A stretch of DNA of 5,047 nucleotides, taken from NCBI GenBank assembly GCA_018714665.1, contig DVNA01000077.1, positions 1-5,047 on the forward strand, in the 5' to 3' direction. This document shows, piece by piece, positions 1 through 5,047 of the stretch (position 1 is the first letter of the stretch; every line of letters begins with the position of its first letter). The stretch comes from Candidatus Gallibacteroides avistercoris (lineage in GTDB: Bacteria > Bacteroidota > Bacteroidia > Bacteroidales > CHK158-818). The notes below the pieces were generated by a model, which saw only the letters and a program-made list of their open reading frames with translations, was not told the DNA's origin and searched no databases. Made by a program: the position numbers and the translations under genes.

Positions 1-568
1 TCTTTCCACCTTCATAAAAAGGATTGTTACGCCATCCCAGCTTCTGAGTAGAGAAGCCTATAAGACCACAATGGGAGGCTATGGTAGGCAGTGTATATCC
101 AAAACCAAAACAGTCGGGCAAGAATATATCCGTCGATTTTACACCAAATTCATTCTTGTAGAACATTTGTCCAAGCAAAATATTCTTGAAAAACGATTCC
201 GGAGAGGGGATGTTGGTATCGGTTGCATCCCACGTACTTCCTGAGATGTGCCAACGGCCTTCCTGGATATATTTCTTGATCCGTTCATATTCCAACGGGT
301 AGTACTCTTTCATCCAGTTGTACTTAACGGCTCCTTCAAAATTAAATACATAATTGGGATAGTTGTCCAACAACCAAAGATTCTGAACCAACGTATTATA
401 GACATACTTGTCAATGGTTGTACGGACATCCCAATTCCACTGAGTGTCCAAATGCGCATCCGCCACCAGATAAACCGTAGGCGTCTGTTCTTGTCCGGCT
501 TCTTGGGCGGACAATCCTCCTGCCCCCATAATGAGACAGATAGATGCTAATAATAATTTGTGTTTCAT
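1..568 (-). CDS. Exported glycoside hydrolase family 38 alpha-mannosidase, N-terminal fragment
   Basis: This is the first 189 codons of a gene that runs off the left edge. The product is probably a secreted or periplasmic GH38 alpha-mannosidase, which would remove alpha-linked mannose from glycans such as host or yeast N-glycans. Residues 1-21 form a signal peptide: a short basic start (MKHK), a hydrophobic stretch, and LSA followed by Q22 as a likely signal peptidase I site. There is no convincing lipobox. The mature part opens with the family's metal-binding motif HLDTQW (H39, D41). A typical GH38 block follows, containing FNFEGAV (75-81) and GRWHISGSTW (104-113). LPDCFGFGYTLP (150-161) comes next, and D152 is the expected nucleophile and zinc ligand. 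The later zinc-binding histidine and the C-terminal domains lie outside the window. The ATG at 566-568 was chosen because the signal peptide begins there. A terminator separates the gene from lysA, so it is probably transcribed on its own. The family call is firm, but the exact substrate cannot be told. Confidence 0.88.
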   Translation of the reverse strand, partial: MKHKLLLASICLIMGAGGLSAQEAGQEQTPTVYLVADAHLDTQWNWDVRTTIDKYVYNTLVQNLWLLDNYPNYVFNFEGAVKYNWMKEYYPLEYERIKKYIQEGRWHISGSTWDATDTNIPSPESFFKNILLGQMFYKNEFGVKSTDIFLPDCFGFGYTLPTIASHCGLIGFSTQKLGWRNNPFYEGGK

Positions 569-600
569 TGTGATGAGTTTTGTTGATTGCTTTTATCCCA

Positions 601-632
601 TAAAGGTAGCCTTTTTTTATCTTTTACGCATA
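601..632 (-). promoter_or_regulatory. Possible Bacteroidota-type promoter for the mannosidase gene
   Basis: On the minus strand, TACCTTTA (608-601) matches 7 of 8 positions of the Bacteroides -7 element TAnnTTTG. Twenty bases upstream, TATG (632-629) matches 3 of 4 positions of the -33 element TTTG. Transcription would start near 594 and leave a leader of about 25 nt before the ATG at 568. The site lies after the lysA terminator, where a separate promoter would be needed. Both elements are imperfect in an AT-rich stretch, so a chance match is possible. Confidence 0.38.
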
Positions 633-679
633 TTTTCTGTCATTTTTTTTAATTCATCCTAAAAAAAAACGTTTCATAT

Positions 680-727
680 AAAAAAGTGTACCGAACCGAC
701 CGTTGAATAATGGTTCAATACACTTTT
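680..727 (-). terminator. Rho-independent terminator after lysA
   Basis: On the minus strand, AAAAGTGTA (727-719) pairs with TACACTTTT (690-682). After a 2x2 internal mismatch, GAACC (716-712) pairs with GGTTC (697-693). This gives 14 base pairs around a loop of about 14 nt. The 3' arm runs into six Ts (685-680). The structure begins about 20 nt after the lysA stop codon and separates lysA from the mannosidase gene. The outer stem is AT-rich, but its length and the T-run make termination likely. Confidence 0.75.
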
Positions 728-747
728 ACATAATATTTCTACTTCTG

Positions 748-1905
748 TTACAAAAACTCTTCGGAATAGTGTACTCCGGGCAATGCGCGACAATTATAAC
801 GCGAAGCCATGATCTCTCCATAGGCTCCGGCCGAACGCAATACGATTAAGTCTCCACGCTTCGTTCCATTCAACTCCATGGCTTTTCCAAAACAGTCGGA
901 CGATTCACAAATGGGGCCGACCACATCATACTGTTCCATGGGTGCCTCCGAACTGATATTCTCTATTTTGTGATAAGCATCATACAACGCAGGACGTATC
1001 AAATCGGTCATACCGGCATCGACTATAACAAATTTCTTATTGATACCCTCTTTTACATAAAGGGTCTTGGTAACCAGACTTCCACATTGAGCCACCACTG
1101 AACGCCCTAGTTCAAAATGTAATTCCTGTTTCGGACGCAATTTCAAATGTTTCTTAAATGTAGCAAAATAAGAAGCAAAATCGGGTATGGGTTTCCTGTT
1201 GGGATGCTCGTAATCAATTCCCAATCCTCCGCCAACATTAATCGTATCGACAATCAACATCCTTCTGTAAAGGCTCTCTTGTATTTCATTGATACGTACA
1301 CACAACCCTTTAAATACATCCATATCTGTAATCTGGGAACCTATATGAAAATGTAATCCAACCAACTGGATATTGGGCAAGGTAGTGATCCGATCCAATA
1401 CAACATCCAATTGAGAAAGATTTATTCCGAATTTATTCTCATTCAATCCGGTAGTGATTTTATGATGAGTATGGGCATCAACATTCGGATTCAACCGCAA
1501 AGCCACCCGGGCTTTTTTATTTTTAGCTCCGGCCAGTTCATCAATCACTTCCAATTCTGGAATGGATTCTACATTAAAACAGAATATGTCGCTATCCAAT
1601 CCTAAATTAATCTCCCAATCAGCTTTCCCCACTCCGGCAAAGACTATCTTTCCGGCCGGGAAACCAGCTTTCAAAACAGCATTTATCTCCCCGCCACTGA
1701 CACAATCGGCTCCAAATCCGTTTTCCCGAATAATAGCGAGTATTTTTTCATTGGCATTGGCCTTTACGGCATAATGTACGTGATAATTGTACTTGGATGA
1801 CTCTTTTTTCAATTCAGCCAACGTTGCACGAAGCAAATCCGTATCGTAATAGTAGAACGGCGTGGCCAGATTTTTCATTTTTTCTACGGGAAATTTTCCT
1901 TTCAT
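748..1905 (-). CDS. lysA: Diaminopimelate decarboxylase
   Basis: This cytoplasmic PLP enzyme decarboxylates meso-diaminopimelate to L-lysine, the last step of the DAP pathway. The 385-residue protein is complete and has a fold-type III (alanine racemase-like) barrel followed by a C-terminal beta domain. YAVKAN carries the PLP-binding lysine K48. HIGS (187-190) has the histidine that stacks on the cofactor. VGGGLG (224-229) and ELGR (265-268) bind the PLP phosphate. GPICESSD (330-337) supplies the conserved Cys-Glu pair used across the dimer, and AYG (361-363) carries the conserved active-site tyrosine. The ATG at 1903-1905 was chosen because MKGKFPVEKM leading into TPFYYYD matches the usual N-terminus of Bacteroides LysA. 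M10 is a less likely alternative. No clear Shine-Dalgarno sequence precedes it. It lies 93 nt after lysC, behind a terminator-like hairpin, so its expression probably depends on read-through or on a promoter I cannot place with confidence. Confidence 0.97.
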   Translation of the reverse strand: MKGKFPVEKMKNLATPFYYYDTDLLRATLAELKKESSKYNYHVHYAVKANANEKILAIIRENGFGADCVSGGEINAVLKAGFPAGKIVFAGVGKADWEINLGLDSDIFCFNVESIPELEVIDELAGAKNKKARVALRLNPNVDAHTHHKITTGLNENKFGINLSQLDVVLDRITTLPNIQLVGLHFHIGSQITDMDVFKGLCVRINEIQESLYRRMLIVDTINVGGGLGIDYEHPNRKPIPDFASYFATFKKHLKLRPKQELHFELGRSVVAQCGSLVTKTLYVKEGINKKFVIVDAGMTDLIRPALYDAYHKIENISSEAPMEQYDVVGPICESSDCFGKAMELNGTKRGDLIVLRSAGAYGEIMASRYNCRALPGVHYSEEFL

Positions 1906-1928
1906 ATATCAAATGTTTATTCGTTTTC

Positions 1929-1988
1929 AAAAAAACGGACACCTGCAAACCTTGGGAGTATTCTCCTTCCATTAGCAGATATCCGTTT
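1929..1988 (-). terminator. Terminator or attenuator hairpin between lysC and lysA
   Basis: On the minus strand, the arm AAACGGATATCTGC (1988-1975) pairs over all 14 positions with GCAGGTGTCCGTTT (1946-1933), counting two G-U wobbles. Seven Ts follow (1935-1929), the first three of them within the stem. The 28-nt loop holds a small inner hairpin, GGAG-AATA-CTCC (1966-1955). The stem pairs better as minus-strand RNA than as plus-strand RNA, because the two wobbles become C-A mismatches on the other strand. This supports a role in the lysC-to-lysA direction. The structure begins 10 nt after the lysC stop and ends 23 nt before the lysA start. It may simply end the lysC transcript or may attenuate lysA. 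Confidence 0.8.
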
Positions 1989-1998
1989 CGGATCTGGA

Positions 1999-3312
1999 TT
2001 ATTCAAACAACGATGCACTTAACGCTTGCAACGCAGCTTTTTTGTCTTCGCTCTTTACCAGGAATGATATGTTATAGTTACTACCTCCGTATGAAATCAT
2101 ACGTACCGGAATATTACGCAATGCTTCTACGGCTTTGGACTCAAACCCCACATTGCTCCATTCCATGTCTCCAACGACACAAATGATAACCATATCTTTA
2201 TCGACCGTTACGGTTCCGAATTTTTTCAGATCGTCGAGAATCTCCGTCAGGTGTTTGGTATTGTCAATCGTAACGGATACGCCTACCTCCGAGGTGGTTA
2301 CCATATCGATAGCGGTCTGATAGCTTTCAAAAATCTCGAATACTTTACGCAAGAAGCCGTAAGCCAACAACATCCGGCCAGATTTTATCTTGATAGAGGT
2401 AATACCATCTTTGGCGGCTACCGCCTTGATTTTACTGCTTTCGGTCTGATTGTAAATCAATGTACCAGGAGCTTCGGGCTCCATCGTATTGAGCAAACGA
2501 ACCGGGATATTATTCAACTTGGCAGGAAGAATACAAGTAGGGTGAAGTATCTTGGCCCCGAAATATGCCAACTCGGCAGCTTCTTCAAAATGCAAATTTC
2601 TGACAGGCTTGGTATTCTCTACATAACGGGGATCGTTGTTATGCATACCGTCTATATCCGTCCATATCTGGATTTCATCGGCCATAACGGCAGCGCCTAT
2701 CAGCGATGCAGAATAGTCGCTTCCGCCCCGTTGCAGATTATCAATCTCTCCATAAGCATTGCGACAAATAAATCCCTGCGTAATGTAAATGGTTGCATCA
2801 GGTTTTGCTGCCAACTGTGCAGATAATTTTTCTTTGATATAAACCGGATCGGGTTCTGCATTACGGTCGGTACGCATAAATTCAAGAGCCGGAAGTAGTT
2901 CTGACTTGACACCCGTCTCGTTCAAATACAGATTTACCATGGCCGTTGACATCAATTCACCTTGCGCCAACACGACTTTTTCTTCAAACATGGTAAAAAG
3001 ATCTTTGGTAAAAGAGCGGATATAATCAAAATGAGATTTTACAATTTCGGTTGCTTTTTGTTTATATACTTCGGTCGAATAGAGCTCGTCAATGACCTTC
3101 ATGTATTTTTTTTCGAGGGCATTGATTGTTTCGTTTGCTCCATCGGAATTTTTCTTATACAGATAATCCGATATTTCTACCAGGGTGTTCGTTGTTCCGG
3201 ACATGGCAGAAAGTACGACGATTTTCTGTTCCCCATCGCAAATCAATTTGGCCACATCTTTCATTCTCTGTGCTGAACCCACAGAAGTTCCACCAAACTT
3301 TAAAACTTTCAT
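1999..3312 (-). CDS. lysC: Monofunctional aspartate kinase (aspartokinase)
   Basis: This enzyme phosphorylates L-aspartate with ATP to give aspartyl-4-phosphate, the committed step toward lysine, diaminopimelate, threonine and methionine. The 437-residue protein is complete. It has an amino-acid kinase domain (about 1-290) and two C-terminal ACT domains (about 305-375 and 376-437). KFGGTSVG (5-12) is the N-terminal nucleotide and phosphate motif. QRGGSDYSAS (194-203) and WTDIDG (217-222) with DPR (227-229) are the family's substrate and nucleotide signatures, and FGAKILHP (251-258) is also conserved. SEVGVSVT (341-348) and GGSNYNISFLV (409-419) are the effector-binding strands of the ACT domains, so feedback inhibition by an end product, probably lysine or threonine, is expected. 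No homoserine dehydrogenase domain is fused to it, unlike ThrA. The ATG at 3310-3312 directly precedes the conserved KVLKFGGTS. The gene starts 68 nt after the ABC ATPase gene, and lysA follows downstream. Confidence 0.96.
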   Translation of the reverse strand: MKVLKFGGTSVGSAQRMKDVAKLICDGEQKIVVLSAMSGTTNTLVEISDYLYKKNSDGANETINALEKKYMKVIDELYSTEVYKQKATEIVKSHFDYIRSFTKDLFTMFEEKVVLAQGELMSTAMVNLYLNETGVKSELLPALEFMRTDRNAEPDPVYIKEKLSAQLAAKPDATIYITQGFICRNAYGEIDNLQRGGSDYSASLIGAAVMADEIQIWTDIDGMHNNDPRYVENTKPVRNLHFEEAAELAYFGAKILHPTCILPAKLNNIPVRLLNTMEPEAPGTLIYNQTESSKIKAVAAKDGITSIKIKSGRMLLAYGFLRKVFEIFESYQTAIDMVTTSEVGVSVTIDNTKHLTEILDDLKKFGTVTVDKDMVIICVVGDMEWSNVGFESKAVEALRNIPVRMISYGGSNYNISFLVKSEDKKAALQALSASLFE

Positions 3313-3380
3313 TTTTCGTTCTACTGTTAAATTATTTGTATAATATATTACCCTCTTCTCGGGCTGTTGTTTACTATTAA
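3313..3380 (-). other. 68-nt gap between the FtsE-type gene and lysC
   Basis: This is the longest gap upstream of lysC inside the gene run. It holds a 10-bp AT-only palindrome, TAATATATTA (3341-3350), and on the minus strand a weak CCC/GGG mini-hairpin at about 3361-3351. I see no terminator with a T-run, no leader peptide, no good TAnnTTTG promoter and no room for a lysine riboswitch. Either co-transcription of lysC with the upstream genes or a weak local promoter would fit. Confidence 0.4.
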
Positions 3381-4067
3381 TTATTCGTTATTTTCTTCAA
3401 CTTCATGCAGATGGCGGTTTTCGCACTTCAACAATCTTCCGGGAAATTCTTTTACCAGATGATGGTTGTGGGTGGTCATAATCACAGCCGTACCCGTATG
3501 ACAAATATTATGAAGCAAAGCAACAATGGTACGGCCGGTTTCGGGATCGAGGTTACCCGTAGGTTCATCTGCCAATATCAACTGAGGTGAGTTGAGCAAC
3601 GATCGTGCTATAACGATTCGTTGTTGTTCGCCTCCCGACAGCTCGTGGGGCATTTTATACGCCTTGGTGTGCATCCCTACCTGATGCAAAACTTCTTCGA
3701 TACGATCGGCTATCTCCTGTTTGCGCGTCCATCCTGTCGCTTTCAATACGAATTGCAAGTTTTCAAAAACAGAACGATCGGTCAATAACTGAAAATCTTG
3801 AAAAACAACACCTATCTTACGACGCAAATAGGGTATCTCCCTTCGTTTCAACCGTTTGATATCATAATCCAACACCGAGGCTTCTCCATCGGATATGGGG
3901 ATTTCTCCGTATATAGTTTTCAGAAGGCTGCTTTTCCCTGATCCTACTTTGCCGATAAAATAGACAAACTCGCCAGCATAGAGCTTCATGTTTACATCCC
4001 GCAAAACAATCTGCTCCTGGCGACAGATCTCTACGTTTTCGTAATGTATCAGCAGTTGTTCTCCCAT
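3381..4067 (-). CDS. ftsE: FtsE-like ABC transporter ATP-binding protein
   Basis: This is a cytoplasmic ABC ATPase that resembles FtsE, the nucleotide-binding half of FtsEX. FtsEX couples ATP hydrolysis at the division site to control of peptidoglycan hydrolases. The 228-residue protein is complete and has every ATPase motif: Walker A GKVGSGKS (39-46), Q-loop Q90 in VVFQDFQLL, signature LSGGEQQR (143-150), Walker B LILADEP (163-169) with catalytic E168, D-loop NLD (172-174) and switch H200. The length and FQDFQLLTDRSVFEN are typical of the FtsE/LolD branch. The overall sequence matches my memory of the Bacteroides protein annotated FtsE. It has no membrane segment, and no FtsX-like permease lies next to it here. 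It starts 11 nt after hisIE, with no Shine-Dalgarno sequence, so it is probably co-transcribed with the his genes. A LolD- or MacB-type role is a less likely alternative. Confidence 0.87.
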   Translation of the reverse strand: MGEQLLIHYENVEICRQEQIVLRDVNMKLYAGEFVYFIGKVGSGKSSLLKTIYGEIPISDGEASVLDYDIKRLKRREIPYLRRKIGVVFQDFQLLTDRSVFENLQFVLKATGWTRKQEIADRIEEVLHQVGMHTKAYKMPHELSGGEQQRIVIARSLLNSPQLILADEPTGNLDPETGRTIVALLHNICHTGTAVIMTTHNHHLVKEFPGRLLKCENRHLHEVEENNE

Positions 4068-4078
4068 AATCGATCGTA

Positions 4079-4618
4079 TTACAAATTATATCTCTTTTTT
4101 ATTTCTGCGGCTATATCATCAATACCGTATCCGGACAGAGACAAGAGTCGTTGCAACGAGACGACAATCTCTGCCGCTGTGGCGACCGGCTGCTCTGTGG
4201 ATGCCAATTCGGATACCTGCCGTTGTATATTCTCAACAACTACCGGGGCTTCCGGTTTTTCATCAGAGTCAACCTGTTTTTGCAACGATTTCAACAAAAG
4301 GAGGTCTTCCCGGTTTACTTCATCAAAACAGGTGTCACTACCGGTATGACAAACCGGACCGACCGGACGCACTTCTATCAGAAGCGTATCGTTATCGCAA
4401 TCTACTTTTACCGACTCTACGTATAAAAAGTTTCCACTGGTCTCTCCCTTGGTCCACAACCTATTTTTCGTACGGCTGAAAAAGGTTACTTTCCCGGTCT
4501 CTTGTGTCTTTTCCCAAGCCGGCTCGTTCATAAAGCCCAGCATCAACACTTTTGACGTACAACTATCCTGTATAATGGCCGGGACAAGCCCGCCCATTTT
4601 TTCAAAATCTATTTTCAT
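4079..4618 (-). CDS. hisI: HisI phosphoribosyl-AMP cyclohydrolase with a degenerate HisE-like C-terminus
   Basis: HisI opens the adenine ring of phosphoribosyl-AMP to form ProFAR in histidine synthesis. Residues 1-105 of this 179-residue protein form a complete HisI domain: FFSRT (46-50), LWTKGETSG (54-62), the metal motif DCDND (73-77), CHTG (90-93) and C97. The cysteine spacing of 16 and then 7 (C74, C90, C97) is that of the zinc ligands. Residues 106-179 sit where HisIE fusions carry the HisE pyrophosphatase. LLLKSLQKQV (107-116) and the end SGYGIDDIAAEIKKRY (162-177) resemble the edges of HisE, but the SYTxxL and KxGEEAxE motifs and the later acidic ExADLLYH motif are missing. Phosphoribosyl-ATP pyrophosphatase activity is therefore doubtful. 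The ATG at 4616-4618 was chosen because MKIDFEKMGGLVPAIIQD is the standard Bacteroidales HisIE start. The frame stays open upstream only as a shadow inside hisF. AAGGAG directly abuts the ATG, too close for a normal Shine-Dalgarno. The gene lies 11 nt after hisF. Confidence 0.93.
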   Translation of the reverse strand: MKIDFEKMGGLVPAIIQDSCTSKVLMLGFMNEPAWEKTQETGKVTFFSRTKNRLWTKGETSGNFLYVESVKVDCDNDTLLIEVRPVGPVCHTGSDTCFDEVNREDLLLLKSLQKQVDSDEKPEAPVVVENIQRQVSELASTEQPVATAAEIVVSLQRLLSLSGYGIDDIAAEIKKRYNL

Positions 4619-4629
4619 CTCCTTTTTGC

Positions 4630-5047
4630 TTACAATCTTACACATACGCCCTCGGTGGCAAGGTATGTTTTCAAATCGTGTATATCTATTTCTCCGAAAT
4701 GAAATACGCTGGCTGCTAACGCGGCATCGGCATGCCCTTGCAAAAATGCGTCCCTGAAATGTTCTCGCTTGCCAGCACCTCCCGAAGCGATGACCGGGAT
4801 ATTCAGGTCTTGACTCAGGCGATTTAAAGCATCGTTGGCATAACCGTCTTTCACCCCGTCGTGTGTCATACTGGTAAACAATATCTCTCCGGCACCTCTC
4901 TCCTGCGCCTCTTTGGCCCAAGAGAAAAGTTCTCGATCGGTCGGTACGCGACCACCGTTCAAGTAGCAACGCCACATATCCGGTTCAAAGTTAGCATCTA
5001 TTGCGACAACACAAACCTGACAACCGAAATTTTTTGCAATTTCTTCT
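4630..5047 (-). CDS. hisF: Imidazole glycerol phosphate synthase cyclase subunit HisF, C-terminal part
   Basis: HisF is the (beta/alpha)8 cyclase that works with the glutaminase HisH. It uses ammonia and PRFAR to make imidazole glycerol phosphate and AICAR, linking histidine and purine synthesis. The last 138 residues are present, a little over half of the usual length of about 250, and the start lies beyond the right edge. VVAID, at fragment residues 13-17, carries the second catalytic aspartate (D17). NGGRVPT (30-36), TSMTHDGVKDGY (58-69), IASGGAG (86-92) and LAASVFHFGE (110-119) are the conserved loop and phosphate-binding segments. The end VCVRL followed by TAA is the normal HisF terminus. 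The first catalytic aspartate is outside the window. The internal ATG at 4975-4977 lies within the barrel and is not a start. The stop is 11 nt before hisIE, the usual gene order at the end of a his operon, so hisA and hisH are expected further right. Confidence 0.96.
   Translation of the reverse strand, partial: EEIAKNFGCQVCVVAIDANFEPDMWRCYLNGGRVPTDRELFSWAKEAQERGAGEILFTSMTHDGVKDGYANDALNRLSQDLNIPVIASGGAGKREHFRDAFLQGHADAALAASVFHFGEIDIHDLKTYLATEGVCVRL

Noticed and set aside
248..550. Plus-strand open frame of 100 codons
   Set aside because: It is antisense to the GH38 gene, whose minus-strand translation carries clear family motifs. The plus-strand product resembles nothing I recognise.
643..669. 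T-run and A-run forming an inverted repeat upstream of the mannosidase gene
   Set aside because: The stem would be only A-T pairs with no GC core, in generally AT-rich DNA. The structured terminator at 680-727 explains the transcript end better.
1910..1917. AACATTTG (minus strand) as a -7 promoter element for lysA
   Set aside because: It lies 4 nt before the start codon, which would make the message leaderless or start inside the gene, and the nearest TTTG upstream is only about 10 nt away.
1946..1953. AAGGTTTG (minus strand) as a -7 promoter element for lysA
   Set aside because: It matches 7 of 8 positions but lies in the terminator loop, and I see no -33 TTTG at the right distance. It is kept only as a weak possibility.
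2251..2826. Plus-strand open frame of 191 codons inside lysC
   Set aside because: It lies wholly antisense to conserved aspartokinase sequence and shows no recognisable domain. It is a shadow frame.
4619..4624. AAGGAG as the Shine-Dalgarno sequence of hisIE
   Set aside because: It directly abuts the ATG with no spacer, too close for normal 16S rRNA pairing, and no in-frame start at a suitable distance downstream fits the conserved N-terminus. It may be incidental.
4619..4975. Open frame continuing upstream of hisIE, which would give a 298-residue protein
   Set aside because: It overlaps the conserved C-terminal half of hisF in another frame and its translation is arginine-rich with no family resemblance. 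HisI homology begins at the ATG at 4618.

Overview
The window looks like chromosomal core sequence from a member of the Bacteroidales (Bacteroidota). The aspartokinase, diaminopimelate decarboxylase, FtsE-type ATPase and HisI sequences all match my memory of Bacteroides/Parabacteroides-type proteins. The intergenic DNA is AT-rich, and strong well-spaced Shine-Dalgarno sequences are lacking, as is usual in this phylum. I cannot name the genus.

All genes lie on the minus strand, so transcription runs from the right edge to the left edge. In that order they are: the C-terminal half of hisF (4630-5047, start outside the window), hisIE (4079-4618), an FtsE-like ABC ATPase (3381-4067), monofunctional aspartokinase lysC (1999-3312), a hairpin with a U-tract (about 1929-1988), diaminopimelate decarboxylase lysA (748-1905), a second terminator (about 680-727), and the first 189 codons of an exported family-38 alpha-mannosidase (1-568). 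hisF, hisIE and ftsE are packed with 11-nt gaps. lysC follows after 68 nt. lysA follows lysC after 93 nt that contain the first terminator-like hairpin.

HisF and HisI act in histidine synthesis: cyclisation to the imidazole, and hydrolysis of phosphoribosyl-AMP. LysC and LysA are the first and last enzymes of the diaminopimelate-lysine route, which also feeds peptidoglycan. The FtsE-type ATPase between them, with no FtsX partner beside it, belongs to cell division or envelope biology. The mannosidase lies beyond a strong terminator and is probably a separate transcription unit.

I found no mobile element, CRISPR array, tRNA or rRNA, and no obviously new multi-gene system. The most notable signals are a HisIE whose HisE (phosphoribosyl-ATP pyrophosphatase) half is shortened and lacks the expected catalytic motifs, and the lysC-lysA hairpin, which overlaps a possible competing hairpin.
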